Assembly (NCBI GenBank): GCA_031283145.1
Contig: JAITCJ010000168.1
Coordinates: 1-8,103, forward strand
Direction: 5' to 3'
Length of the DNA stretch: 8,103 bases
Origin: Holophagales bacterium
GTDB lineage: Bacteria > Acidobacteriota > Holophagae > Holophagales > Holophagaceae
Every line of letters begins with the position of its first letter. The first letter of the stretch is position 1. Shown here piece after piece: positions 1-7,713 of the stretch. The notes beneath the pieces were generated by a model. It ran no database searches and was not told where the DNA came from. It was given only the letters and a program-made list of their open reading frames with translations. The translations under genes and the position numbers were made by a program.

Positions 1-27
1 CAATTGACATTGAACGCTAAAGCGCCA

Positions 28-69
28 AAGTTTTTGAAAAACAGGGAAACCCTGATTTTTCAAAAACTT
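28..69. repeat. Long AT-rich hairpin (about 19-bp stem, 3-nt loop)
   Basis: The arms at 28-46 and 50-69 pair almost perfectly around an AAA loop, with a GC core CAGGG/CCCTG and one bulged A at 55. The outer stem is made of T5/A5 blocks. No T-tract follows the stem on either strand, so it is not a classic intrinsic terminator. It is the outermost of three successive hairpins. It may be a dispersed palindromic repeat or the end of a mobile element, but its function cannot be read from the sequence. Confidence 0.6.
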
Positions 70-72
70 GCG

Positions 73-92
73 GGCGGCGATTGCTCGCCGCC
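73..92. repeat. Short GC-rich hairpin (perfect 8-bp stem, TTGC loop)
   Basis: GGCGGCGA (73-80) and TCGCCGCC (85-92) are exact reverse complements around a 4-nt loop. It is wedged between the AT-rich hairpin on its left and the 50-bp palindrome on its right, touching the latter at base 92. It has the look of a REP-like structure, but no other copy is present in this window. Confidence 0.55.
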
Positions 93-141
93 ATACCAAC
101 CTGCAATCAAACGTAATGCTGTTTGATTGCAGGTTGGTATG
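92..141. repeat. Perfect 50-bp palindromic mini-element (21-bp arms, 8-nt loop)
   Basis: Bases 92-112 and 121-141 are exact 21-nt reverse complements separated by GTAATGCT. The arm core TTGATTGCAGGTTGGTATG recurs at 582-600 with 2 mismatches in 19. There it forms the terminal repeat on the 5' side of the decayed transposase. The palindrome therefore looks like two IS ends facing each other with almost nothing between, as in a minimal MITE or an extreme internal deletion. It replaces the transposase coding sequence exactly where that gene is truncated. Confidence 0.75.
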
Positions 142-543
142 AGCATCCGGTACACGGTCGTCTCGTGAACCTTCCGCCCCAGCCTCGCCTCCAGCACGGC
201 CTTTATCTCGCCCGCCACAAGTACCGACGCGTCGCCGGCTGCCTTGAGGAAACCCCCGAGGAACTCGGCCTCCTCCCCGACGGTCATAATCTGGCGGCGC
301 CTCCCGCCGCACGCACCCTCGCGCAACGCCCCCGCCCCGTCGCGGATGAACGCGGCCTGCGCTGCCATGACAGTGCGCTCGCACAGGCCGAGGGCCGCGG
401 CTATCTCCCCGGGCCCGCATGCCGCGCTCCACGCGCAGCCAGACGCAGAGGAAGCGCAACAGCTCCTAGCCCTTCGGTCTCCGTCTGCCGAACTCCGCCA
501 GCTCGGCGAGCCTTCCCTACGGTATCGGTTTTGGCGGCCGCAT
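142..543 (-). pseudogene. IS630-like transposase, N-terminal fragment, frameshifted
   Basis: The natural start is ATG at 543-541, preceded by AAGGAGG (554-548, 4-nt spacing). Reading from it gives MRPPKPIP, then TAG (519-517), then GRLAELAEFGRRRPKG, then a second TAG (468-466), then ELLRFLCVWLRVERGMR. An apparent 1-bp insertion in the G/C run near 408-418 shifts the frame. The frame continues with EIAAALGLCERTV (helix-turn-helix), a GGRRR linker, and EIKAVLEARLGRKVHETTVYRML. That order of helix-turn-helix, Arg-rich linker and second winged-helix segment is typical of IS630-family DNA-binding domains. The sequence stops at the 50-bp palindrome, so the DDE catalytic domain is absent. The two stops, frameshift and truncation make it non-functional. 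The family call rests on remembered family patterns, not a search. Confidence 0.8.
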
Positions 544-581
544 GGCGCCTCCTTCAAAACCGATTTTACATTACGGCAGAC

Positions 582-601
582 TTGATTGCAAGTTGGTATA
601 A
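582..601 (-). repeat. Terminal inverted repeat of the decayed IS
   Basis: TTGATTGCAAGTTGGTATA (582-600) matches the right arm of the palindrome at 123-141 in 17 of 19 positions. It is the inverted partner of the left arm at 92-110. It lies 38 bp upstream of the transposase start codon on the - strand, where an IS left end should be. Read outward-in on the - strand it begins TTATACCAAC. A flanking TA, expected for IS630 targets, is present at the outer edge, but a clean target duplication cannot be proved. Confidence 0.6.
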
Positions 602-613
602 ACTATAGAAGGA

Positions 614-642
614 ATGACAACAAAAAGTGGAACTGCTATAAT
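614..642 (+). promoter_or_regulatory. Sigma70-like promoter for the pst operon
   Basis: A -35 box ATGACA (614-619, 5 of 6 to TTGACA), a 17-bp spacer and a consensus -10 TATAAT (637-642) are present, with an extended -10 TG at 634-635. Transcription would start near 649, giving a leader of about 94 nt. PhoB-dependent promoters usually have Pho box half-sites in place of a -35. Here only one half-site-like match, TTGTCAT on the - strand (614-620), is seen and its partner is poor. The promoter may therefore have substantial PhoB-independent activity. It starts 13 bp from the IS terminal repeat. Confidence 0.6.
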
Positions 643-729
643 AGCGCAAGAATGATCAACTTTAAAAGTTACACAGATTTAACTTCCATGCGCCATATTT
701 AAATCACGGCTCCGTCATTCTCGGAGGCT

Positions 730-736
730 AAGGAGG
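730..736 (+). promoter_or_regulatory. Strong ribosome binding site of pstS
   Basis: AAGGAGG lies 6 nt before the ATG at 743, a near-perfect Shine-Dalgarno sequence that fixes the pstS start. It is the strongest ribosome binding site in the operon, consistent with the high level of binding protein that such transporters need. Confidence 0.85.
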
Positions 737-742
737 ATCAAT

Positions 743-1696
743 ATGCGATTGATTCTAACATCTATAATAGCTCTCAGCACCATCGTTGGTCTTCAGGCTC
801 AGGCTGTCAAGGTTGACAGCAAGCTGCCTGAGTACAAAAAGGTGGCCGGCGTGACCGGGAATCTCAACTCTGTTGGCAGCGACACACTGAACAACCTGAT
901 GGCGTTCTGGGTTGAAGCGTTCTGCAAACAATACCCCAACGTCAAAATCCAGGTGGAAGGCAAAGGATCGGGCACAGCTCCGCCCGCCCTGATCGAAGGA
1001 ACCGCTCAGCTTGGCCCGATGAGCCGAGAAATGAAGAGCGAGGAAATTGATCAGTTTGAGAAGAAATATGGTTACAAACCGACCATGATTGCCGTCGCTA
1101 TTGACGCCCTGGCTGTGTTTGTCCATAAAGACAATCCCGTCAAAGAATTCAGCTTGCAGAAATTAGACGGCGTCTTCTCCAAAACCTTTAAGAGCGGCCA
1201 CAGCGACGTAAGGACCTGGGATCAGGCTGGCGCTCAAGGCGATTTCCAGGGACGCCCGATTTCTCTGTACGGGCGCAACAGCGCTTCAGGCACCTACGGC
1301 TACTTTAAAGAACACGCTCTTTTCAAGGGCGACTACAAGGATACCGTCAAGGAACAGCCGGGTTCATCTTCTGTTGTCCAGAGCGTATCCACGGATAAAT
1401 TTGGAATCGGTTACAGCGGTCTTGGCTATCTAACCTCCGGCGTCAGGGCCGTGTCCATCGCCGCCGCTGAAAATGGCAGAGCTTTCTCCGCTACTTATGA
1501 AAACGCGCTCAGCGGCGATTACCCGCTGGCTCGCTATTTGTACATCTACGTAAATAAAAGCCCAAGGGGAATGGAACCGATAGTCAGCGAATTCATCAAG
1601 TTTGTTCTCTCCAAAGACGGACAGGAAATCGTTGTAAAAGACGGATATTTGCCTTTGACGTCTGATATGTACGCTAAAGAGAGCAAGAAGCTATAA
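743..1696 (+). CDS. pstS: Periplasmic phosphate-binding protein PstS
   Basis: This is the substrate-binding subunit of the high-affinity phosphate ABC transporter. It captures inorganic phosphate in the periplasm and delivers it to PstC/PstA. The protein is 317 aa. A Sec signal peptide covers residues 1-21 (hydrophobic LILTSIIALSTIVGL, cleavage after AQA). There is no lipobox Cys, so it should be soluble in the periplasm. Ligand-loop motifs of the family are visible: SVGSDTL (43-49), GKGSGTAPPAL (73-83), GPMSR (91-95), Asp121 in AVAIDALAVFV, and GRNSASGTYGYF (177-188). Length and motifs fit the Pseudomonas-type PstS subgroup. It is first in the operon, 7 nt before pstC. The start is fixed by the AAGGAGG site. 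No sign of damage is seen. Confidence 0.96.
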   Translation: MRLILTSIIALSTIVGLQAQAVKVDSKLPEYKKVAGVTGNLNSVGSDTLNNLMAFWVEAFCKQYPNVKIQVEGKGSGTAPPALIEGTAQLGPMSREMKSEEIDQFEKKYGYKPTMIAVAIDALAVFVHKDNPVKEFSLQKLDGVFSKTFKSGHSDVRTWDQAGAQGDFQGRPISLYGRNSASGTYGYFKEHALFKGDYKDTVKEQPGSSSVVQSVSTDKFGIGYSGLGYLTSGVRAVSIAAAENGRAFSATYENALSGDYPLARYLYIYVNKSPRGMEPIVSEFIKFVLSKDGQEIVVKDGYLPLTSDMYAKESKKL

Positions 1697-1703
1697 TGCG
1701 ATT

Positions 1704-3839
1704 ATGGGCAACGAATCCCACGGAACAAAAGCCAAACGCTTAGACCGTTTCATGGCTTGGCTGATCTCGGCCGGCGGCGTCCTGATAATTGCCGCCGTGC
1801 TCGGGATCATGGTCTTTATCACGATAGAAGCGCTGCCCCTCTTTCGCGGCGCAAAGACGCGGGAGTTGACGCCGTCAGCGGTTCCGGCGTGCGATGTTGT
1901 GTTCCTTGATGATTCCGGCAAATACGCCGCGACCTTTGATCGCCTTGAAGGTTTTAAGCGCGGGCCTTTGGAACAGCCGGACGCCATTGTCAGTGATTCA
2001 GGTTCTCAGCCCCCGCTGCCCTGGCGAAGCGTTTTTTTCGTAAACGCCAGGGGGCGCGTGGCAGTACAGGGTTCCGATAATCGGGTCTATGCCGGAGAAC
2101 TCAGGTGGGGCGGCGGCGATCAGGCGTCAGACGCCCATGTGGAATGGACAGGACCGTTTTACACTTCCGCGAGTGATAACTTGATAGCCACAAAGCTCGT
2201 AAGAGGCGGCGGCCTGGGGAACAGGCAATTTATGAAAATAGCCGCTCTGGGCGCGGGTTCAATCCGCGTAGGCAGAGCGGCAGCCGAGAGCGCCATAGAA
2301 TGGTCGGAGTGGTCATTACCGCCAAACGTAACGCCCGTTACCGCCGAATGGTCTGAAAATGGTTCAACTCTCTTTGTCGGTACGCGTGAGGGTGAGCTAA
2401 TCGCGTATGAGCCGGACAGGGAACTCCTGCGTTCGGAATTTGGCGAGCCTGTAACGGCGCTTGGTTTCGCTCTAGGATACAACAGCCTTTTAGTCGGCGG
2501 CGGCGGCGGGAAGCTGGCCGCTTACCAAATCCTGCGACGAGACGGCAATGCTGAATTGCAGCGATTCCACGATTTCGCGCCCATCGGCGGTAGCGTCAGG
2601 GGCTTCATGGAATCTCTCAGAGATAAGCGCTTCCTGGTTTGGTCGGAAAGCGACGCCGCCATATATCACTTGACCACAGAAAAACTATTGACGCGCCTGT
2701 CCGCTGAAATTCAGGGCGCGGTCGCTCTAAGCCCCAGAGGGGATAATATTTTGGCCACGGGTCAGCCGTCGGCGAGAAGGTGGCACGTACAGGTTTTCCA
2801 CCCGGAAGTGAGCTGGTCGTTATTCTGGAGCAAAATTCACTATGAAGGATATACCGGTCCGGAATACGTCTGGCAGTCCAGCGGCGCCAGCGACGATATA
2901 GAGCCTAAGCTCAGTCTTGTCCCGTTGCTGTTCGGAACGCTCAAAGGCACGTTATACGCGATGCTGTTCGCGCTGCCGATAGCGGTTCTGGCGGCTCTTT
3001 ACACCAGTCAGTTCGCTTCGCCTAAGTTCAGGGAGACAATAAAGCCGACTGTGGAAATAATGGCCGCGCTGCCTTCAGTGGTTCTGGGTTTCATAGCCGG
3101 GCTTGTGCTTGCGCCATTGCTGGAACAGTGGATGATAGCTCTGTTGGCAATAGTTCCCATAGCCGTTATCATTCTGATTCTGCTGATGTTTGCCTGGTCT
3201 AAAATTCCAAAACCGTTCAGGGATAAATTCGGAAGCGGAAAGGAAGCCCTGTGGCTGATTCCGGTTTTGTTCATGGCCCTGCTTTTCAGCGTTTGGACAG
3301 CGCCATGGCTTGAAAGAGTCTTTTTTGGCGGCGACTACAGAAATTGGCTCTACCAAGGCCATAGCATTGTGTATGATCAACGAAACAGCATAGTTGTTGG
3401 GTTCGCTATGGGTTTTGCCGTAATACCGATTATTTTCAGCATCAGCGAAGACGCTTTTACGGCGGTACCCAAATCACTCGCCTCGGCAAGTCTGGCTTGC
3501 GGAGCCTCGCAATGGCAGACAGCCTGGCGCGTGATTTTGCCAACCGCGAGTCCGGGTGTGTTTTCAGCGGTAATGGTCGGGCTGGGCCGCGCCGTCGGAG
3601 AGACAATGATAGTACTAATGGCTACGGGCAATACCCCCCTTATGGACTGGGGACCTTTCAATGGGATGCGCACTCTGTCGGCGAATATCGCCGTTGAAAT
3701 TCCGGAAGCGCCTCATCAAGGCACACTGTACAGAGTTCTGTTTTTTACGGCTCTATTGCTGTTTGCTCTTACATTCATCTTAAACACCGCCGCGGAACTT
3801 GTCCGTCAGTCACTGCGCAAGCGCTATGAGTCAATGTGA
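1704..3839 (+). CDS. pstC: Phosphate ABC transporter permease PstC, long form
   Basis: One of two membrane subunits forming the phosphate channel. The protein is 711 aa, more than twice the roughly 320 aa of the E. coli protein. One membrane segment (about 17-41) is followed by a soluble, presumably periplasmic region (about 48-395), then a conserved transporter core (about 406-700) with several hydrophobic helices. The EAA loop that docks on PstB is at about 592-625, with Gly600 and Leu-Pro at 612-613 in place. The soluble region holds repeated beta-blade-like stretches, such as VTAEWSENGSTLFVGTREG (211-229), VTALGFALGYNSLLVGG (250-266) and AVALSPRGDNILATG (339-353), suggesting a propeller-like fold. 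Such long PstC forms occur in gammaproteobacteria. The ATG at 1704 has only a weak ribosome site, so translation is probably coupled to pstS. Met17 is an alternative start but is not better supported. Confidence 0.93.
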   Translation: MGNESHGTKAKRLDRFMAWLISAGGVLIIAAVLGIMVFITIEALPLFRGAKTRELTPSAVPACDVVFLDDSGKYAATFDRLEGFKRGPLEQPDAIVSDSGSQPPLPWRSVFFVNARGRVAVQGSDNRVYAGELRWGGGDQASDAHVEWTGPFYTSASDNLIATKLVRGGGLGNRQFMKIAALGAGSIRVGRAAAESAIEWSEWSLPPNVTPVTAEWSENGSTLFVGTREGELIAYEPDRELLRSEFGEPVTALGFALGYNSLLVGGGGGKLAAYQILRRDGNAELQRFHDFAPIGGSVRGFMESLRDKRFLVWSESDAAIYHLTTEKLLTRLSAEIQGAVALSPRGDNILATGQPSARRWHVQVFHPEVSWSLFWSKIHYEGYTGPEYVWQSSGASDDIEPKLSLVPLLFGTLKGTLYAMLFALPIAVLAALYTSQFASPKFRETIKPTVEIMAALPSVVLGFIAGLVLAPLLEQWMIALLAIVPIAVIILILLMFAWSKIPKPFRDKFGSGKEALWLIPVLFMALLFSVWTAPWLERVFFGGDYRNWLYQGHSIVYDQRNSIVVGFAMGFAVIPIIFSISEDAFTAVPKSLASASLACGASQWQTAWRVILPTASPGVFSAVMVGLGRAVGETMIVLMATGNTPLMDWGPFNGMRTLSANIAVEIPEAPHQGTLYRVLFFTALLLFALTFILNTAAELVRQSLRKRYESM

Positions 3840-5443
3840 TGAGCCGGTTTATTGAATGGTGGCGGCAGGGTAGCGTCTGGGTATGGCTTTCAGGCGCCGC
3901 GCTGGCGTTGAGCCTTATAATGGTTGTGGGTCTGGTGCTGTTTCTGGGCGCTAAGGGGCTGGGTTTTTTCTGGCCAGGCGACGTACAGCAGTTTCAACTG
4001 GCCGATGGAGTTGTTTTAGGACAGGTGACGGACCGTGAGAACGAGGGGCATTCCCACCCGGCCAGAATACAGGTCAAGGTGGCCAATCGGGATGTATATG
4101 GCCAGGACTTCAGGTGGATTAATATTTCTGATATTCAGCATAGTTCGTTTCCAAAGGACGCCGTTTTAGTCGAGAGACTTGAGAATGGCCCTTTCATCGG
4201 AAGGATGACCCGTATTGAGGAATACGGGCAGGTTTTAGCCAAAGGAGACGAAACGCTGTCGATAGCTCGGTCGAGGCTCCCAAGCGCCAAAGCGCACCAG
4301 GCGCAAATAAAGACCTTAGAACAAAATGAGGCCGGCTCGCTAAACAGCCGCTTAGAAAAGCTGCGTTTAAATGAGCGCAAACTAGAGATTCAGGGGAAGC
4401 AAACCCCCCAGACAACGCTGGAAATAGAAGATAAGAGACAGGAACTCCATCAGCAGTTTGAGCAACTGCAAACGAGGCTGGACGCCTTGCGCGCTCAGTC
4501 AGATTCGCTGACAGTCACGCTTGAGACGGTGGATGGACATTCAAAGACAATACCTCTGGCCGGCGTGGTTCGCATAGTGCCAGTCAACTCTATGGGTCTG
4601 TTTGACAAGACAGGCGTTTATTTGTCGCGCGTGTGGGAATTTGTCTCTACTGGTCCGAGGGAAGCCAATACAGAAGGCGGCGTATTTCCGGCTATATTCG
4701 GCACGGTCATGATGGTAATGATCATGAGCCTCATCGTAGTCCCACTGGGGGTTCTGGCGGCGCTATTCCTGCGCGAGTACGCCCGTGACGGCTGGCTGGT
4801 CAGGGCTGTGCGAATTTCGGTCAACAACCTTGCCGGCGTTCCATCCATTGTCTTTGGCGTATTTGGGCTTGGTTTTTTTGTAGTCACGGTCGGCGGCGGC
4901 ATAGATAATTTTTTCTTCCCTGAAAGGTTCCCCACGCCCACTTTTAAAACGGGCGGAATACTATGGGCGTCATTGACTCTAGCGCTCTTGACGCTGCCCG
5001 TGGTCATCGTCGCGACGGAAGAAGCTCTGTCCTCCGTGCCAAGAAATCAGCGCGAGGGCAGTCTGGCGTTAGGCGCCACCAAGTGGCAAACTCTGTGGAA
5101 TGTTGTTCTTCCGGGTGCCAGTCAGGGTATCCTCACGGGACTGATTTTAGCCATGGCCAGGGGAGCGGGCGAGGTCGCGCCGCTGATGCTGACCGGCGTT
5201 GTAAAGTTAGCGCCGTCTCTGCCTCTGGATACGACTTTCCCGTTTTTGCACCTGGACAGAAAGTTTATGCATCTGGGCTTTCACATATATGACGTTGGCT
5301 TTCAAAGCCCTAACAGCGAAGCGGCTAAACCCATGGTTTTTATGACCGCGCTGCTCCTGCTTTTGATCGTTCTGGTTTTAAATATATTTGCGCTGCGATT
5401 GCGTAAAAAACTGCGCCGGCGCACCGGCGGCAGTTCTTTCTGA
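3839..5443 (+). CDS. pstA: Phosphate ABC transporter permease PstA, long form
   Basis: The second channel subunit, pairing with PstC. It is 534 aa, against about 296 in E. coli. A first membrane helix (about 13-37) is followed by an extracytoplasmic region (about 45-265). That region includes a charged, Gln/Leu/Glu-rich stretch at about 150-224 that reads as a coiled coil. The transporter core follows (about 283-521) with hydrophobic helices near 283-311, 332-355, 373-395, 426-450 and 499-521. The EAA loop is at about 396-431, with Gly412 and LPG 424-426. A very basic tail ends the protein. The chosen ATG at 3839 overlaps the pstC stop (TGATG); an in-frame GTG at 3836 would add one residue. 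The overlap implies translational coupling with pstC. Confidence 0.93.
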   Translation: MSRFIEWWRQGSVWVWLSGAALALSLIMVVGLVLFLGAKGLGFFWPGDVQQFQLADGVVLGQVTDRENEGHSHPARIQVKVANRDVYGQDFRWINISDIQHSSFPKDAVLVERLENGPFIGRMTRIEEYGQVLAKGDETLSIARSRLPSAKAHQAQIKTLEQNEAGSLNSRLEKLRLNERKLEIQGKQTPQTTLEIEDKRQELHQQFEQLQTRLDALRAQSDSLTVTLETVDGHSKTIPLAGVVRIVPVNSMGLFDKTGVYLSRVWEFVSTGPREANTEGGVFPAIFGTVMMVMIMSLIVVPLGVLAALFLREYARDGWLVRAVRISVNNLAGVPSIVFGVFGLGFFVVTVGGGIDNFFFPERFPTPTFKTGGILWASLTLALLTLPVVIVATEEALSSVPRNQREGSLALGATKWQTLWNVVLPGASQGILTGLILAMARGAGEVAPLMLTGVVKLAPSLPLDTTFPFLHLDRKFMHLGFHIYDVGFQSPNSEAAKPMVFMTALLLLLIVLVLNIFALRLRKKLRRRTGGSSF

Positions 5444-5444
5444 C

Positions 5445-5450
5445 AGGGTG
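5445..5450 (+). promoter_or_regulatory. Ribosome binding site deciding the pstB start
   Basis: AGGGTG sits 6 nt before the ATG at 5457 and 1 nt after the pstA stop. The open frame extends upstream to an ATG at 5388, but those 23 codons overlap the 3' end of pstA, and the would-be extension is Cys- and Ala-rich and unlike PstB. The ATG at 5457 is therefore preferred. Confidence 0.65.
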
Positions 5451-5456
5451 ATTCCA

Positions 5457-6302
5457 ATGAGTACCGCCGCACAGCCTGAGATCAGATTAGCCCAAAGACC
5501 GGTCAGTTCAGACAGATTTCCACTCACGGATCCAACTGTACACATAGCGCCAATATTAATACGCACCGATTCTCTCAATCTGTTTTACGGAGAAAAGCAG
5601 GCTCTGTTCGACATCAACATCGGTTTCCCAAAAAATACAGTGACCGCTTTAATCGGCCCTTCAGGATGCGGAAAGAGTACGCTCCTGCGCTGCCTGAATC
5701 GCATGAACGACCTCATTGACGGCGTACGCGTGGATGGCAAAGTTATATTGGGCGAACAAGACCTCTATGCCCCAGGGGTTGATGTGATCAGTCTGCGCAA
5801 GCGCATGGGCATGGTCTTTCAAAAGTCCAATCCCTTTCCGAAGTCAATTTTTGAAAACGTGGCCTATGGATTGCGCATACAGGGGATCAGGGATCGTCTG
5901 GTCGTTCAGGAAGCAGTGGAGCGCAGTTTAAGGGGCGCGGGATTGTGGGATGAGGTCAAGGATCGATTGGGCGAATCCGGACTTGGGCTTTCAGGCGGCC
6001 AGCAACAGCGCCTCTGTATTGCCAGAGCGCTGGCCATACAGCCTGAAGTGGTCTTGATGGATGAACCCTGCTCCGCCTTGGACCCAATCGCCACAGCAAA
6101 AATTGAAGAACTGATCTTTGAACTGAAAGCAAAGTTTACAATCATTATCGTCACGCACAACATGCAGCAGGCCGCGCGAGTAAGCGATTTCACGGGGTTT
6201 TTCTGGCTGGGCAAGATGATTGAGCGGGATTTGACCGAGCGTATTTTTACAAACCCCAAACAACAATTAACTGAAGACTACATAACCGGGAGATTCGGAT
6301 GA
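5457..6302 (+). CDS. pstB: Phosphate ABC transporter ATP-binding protein PstB
   Basis: The cytoplasmic ATPase that powers phosphate import through PstC/PstA; two copies are expected per transporter. It is 281 aa. All ABC motifs are intact: Walker [10 protein letters not shown] (67-75), Q-loop Gln122 in [12 protein letters not shown] (the NPFP is characteristic of PstB), signature LSGGQQQR (178-185), Walker B VVLMDEP (198-204), D-loop SALD (206-209) and H-loop His234 in [13 protein letters not shown]. The first 30 or so residues extend beyond the compact 257-aa E. coli form, as in other proteobacterial PstBs, and have no clear domain. The gene lies 13 nt after pstA and overlaps phoU by 4 nt (ATGA). 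Confidence 0.97.
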   Translation: MSTAAQPEIRLAQRPVSSDRFPLTDPTVHIAPILIRTDSLNLFYGEKQALFDINIGFPKNTVTALIGPSGCGKSTLLRCLNRMNDLIDGVRVDGKVILGEQDLYAPGVDVISLRKRMGMVFQKSNPFPKSIFENVAYGLRIQGIRDRLVVQEAVERSLRGAGLWDEVKDRLGESGLGLSGGQQQRLCIARALAIQPEVVLMDEPCSALDPIATAKIEELIFELKAKFTIIIVTHNMQQAARVSDFTGFFWLGKMIERDLTERIFTNPKQQLTEDYITGRFG

Positions 6303-6976
6303 ACCGCCAGCACTTAGACGCGGAACTGAGATTGATAAAAGATGGCCTGCTGGCTATGGCGGGTATGGCCGAAGAAATGATCAAGCTGACAATGAAATCA
6401 TACGCGGAGAGGTCCAATCAGTTTGCGGATTCGGTTTTGGGTATGGACACGAAACTGGACGACATGGAGATCAAACTGGATCAGGCTTGCATTGATTTAC
6501 TGGCGTTGCAGTCGCCGATGGCCTCGGACCTGCGCTTTGTGACGTCGGTTATGAAAATCCTGCCTGAAATTGAACGCATTGGCGACCACGGCGTAAATAT
6601 TGCCCGCCGCGCTTCTATACTCAATCAGTTGCAGCCTGTTCTGCCCGCCGGACTTTTGGACGATCTGGCTTTTGAGACAAGTTCCATGATGCGCCGTTCT
6701 GTGGAAGCCTTTGTAGCTTCCGACGCTGACCTCGCCAGAGAAGTAATAACCAGCGACGACAAGGTTGATGAAATATATGACCACTGCTATCGCGAGTTGC
6801 TGCGCCAGATGTTGGGCAACCCGCTCTGTATTGAGAGAGCTTCACAACTGATCATCGTTATTAAAAATTGGGAAAGAATTGCTGATATGGCTACAAATAT
6901 AGCAGAAGAAGTCCTTTTTATTATTGAGGGCAGAAGCGCTAAACACCAATATTTAAACAAAAAACCAACATCCTAG
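6299..6976 (+). CDS. phoU: Phosphate signalling protein PhoU
   Basis: A cytoplasmic helical protein that links the Pst transporter to the PhoR/PhoB two-component system. It keeps the Pho regulon off when phosphate is plentiful and limits Pst activity. The protein is 225 aa, normal for the family. It has two tandem three-helix PhoU repeats, each with the metal-binding signature: [12 protein letters not shown] (92-103) and [14 protein letters not shown] (192-205). In the second repeat the residue after Asp196 is Met where many PhoUs have His, a modest change. The start ATG overlaps the pstB stop in an ATGA, and GGGAG (6288-6292) lies 6 nt upstream. The last 15 or so residues are polar and probably flexible. 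Confidence 0.96.
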   Translation: MNRQHLDAELRLIKDGLLAMAGMAEEMIKLTMKSYAERSNQFADSVLGMDTKLDDMEIKLDQACIDLLALQSPMASDLRFVTSVMKILPEIERIGDHGVNIARRASILNQLQPVLPAGLLDDLAFETSSMMRRSVEAFVASDADLAREVITSDDKVDEIYDHCYRELLRQMLGNPLCIERASQLIIVIKNWERIADMATNIAEEVLFIIEGRSAKHQYLNKKPTS

Positions 6977-6979
6977 GCT

Positions 6980-7702
6980 ATGGTGCAAATGCCACATATT
7001 CTTTTGCTGGAAGACGACACGGATATTCGCTGCGGTATGGAACAGCACTTCAAGCGGGAGGGCTTCAGCGTCTGCTCCCTGGGCTTGGCAAAGGACGCGC
7101 TGGATTATTTAGCTAAATCCGCCGACGGCAGCGCCCAGCGCATTGACGTCGCCATATTGGATCTCACCCTGCCGGATATTGACGGACTGGAAGTGCTGAG
7201 GACAATCCGCAAGGAACCGGCGCTCAAATCAATTCCGGTAGTAATCGTCACAGCCAGGGGCGAGGAGATAGACCGCGTTTTGGGTCTGGAATTAGGCGCG
7301 GACGACTACGTATCAAAGCCTTTTTCAAGCCGTGAGCTGATGGCAAGGGTGCGGGCCATATTGCGCCGCGCTTCTTTCATGGAAACACCGGAAGCTGCCC
7401 CCGTCAAAGCCCTGACGTTTGGCCCCATAAGCGTTGATTTGGACGGGTACGCGGCGCGGATTGACGGTCAATTAACTGATCTGACCAGAAAAGAGTTTGA
7501 GCTGCTGGTTTATTTAATGAAAAACCCCAAGCGCGTACTCACCAGAGATAAAATCCTGCATCAAGTCTGGGGTCTTGAATATTTGGGCGAAAGCAGAACC
7601 ATTGACGCGCACATCAGACGCCTCCGCTTTAAGCTGGGCGCCTCGGCTGATTTGATAGAAACAGTAGTGGGAGTCGGCTACAGGCTTGGAAGCGTGGAGT
7701 GA
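6980..7702 (+). CDS. phoB: Phosphate-regulon response regulator PhoB
   Basis: An OmpR/PhoB-type transcription factor. When phosphorylated it dimerises and binds Pho boxes to activate phosphate-starvation genes, usually including pst itself. It is 240 aa. The receiver domain (about 4-129) has acidic pocket Glu11-Asp12-Asp13, phospho-acceptor Asp61 in VAILDLTLPDIDG, switch Thr91, and Lys113 in DDYVSKPF. The C-terminal winged helix (about 144-237) has LTRKEFELL, the VLTRDKIL turn, and RTIDAHIRRLRFKL as recognition helix, ending in GVGYRL. The position 3 nt after phoU supports PhoB over other OmpR-type regulators. The start is uncertain: the ATG at 6980 has no good ribosome site, and Met4 (6989) would give MPHILLLEDD. 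Translation is probably coupled to phoU. The partner kinase PhoR is not in the window. Confidence 0.92.
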   Translation: MVQMPHILLLEDDTDIRCGMEQHFKREGFSVCSLGLAKDALDYLAKSADGSAQRIDVAILDLTLPDIDGLEVLRTIRKEPALKSIPVVIVTARGEEIDRVLGLELGADDYVSKPFSSRELMARVRAILRRASFMETPEAAPVKALTFGPISVDLDGYAARIDGQLTDLTRKEFELLVYLMKNPKRVLTRDKILHQVWGLEYLGESRTIDAHIRRLRFKLGASADLIETVVGVGYRLGSVE

Positions 7703-7713
7703 TAGTCAGCCAC

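Noticed and set aside
4..32. TTGACA at 4-9 as a -35 box
   Set aside because: No acceptable -10 hexamer is found 15-19 bp downstream, and the sequence there is part of the hairpin.
56..67. TTTTTCAAAAA shared with 8029-8039 as a possible common IS end
   Set aside because: It is a low-complexity 11-mer. The flanks do not match, and at 8029 it lies within the coding part of the - strand frame.
28..141. CRISPR-like repeat array in the left flank
   Set aside because: The repeated units are inverted, not direct; there are only three copies of one motif with uneven spacing and no spacer pattern.
123..608. Open + strand frame of about 160 codons across the left flank
   Set aside because: It is Pro/Arg/Ala-rich, antisense to the recognisable transposase fragment, crosses the palindrome and ends in the IS terminal repeat. 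It arises from the GC-rich composition.
666..685. Pho box candidate around TTACACAGATTTAACTT
   Set aside because: Neither half resembles CTGTCAT closely enough, and it would lie downstream of the predicted transcription start.
755..1126. Open - strand frame inside pstS
   Set aside because: It is fully antisense to a well-supported gene, with no ribosome site and no family motif.
5388..5456. Upstream ATG extending pstB by 23 residues
   Set aside because: The extension overlaps the pstA 3' end, has a composition unlike PstB, and the ATG at 5457 has a proper ribosome binding site.
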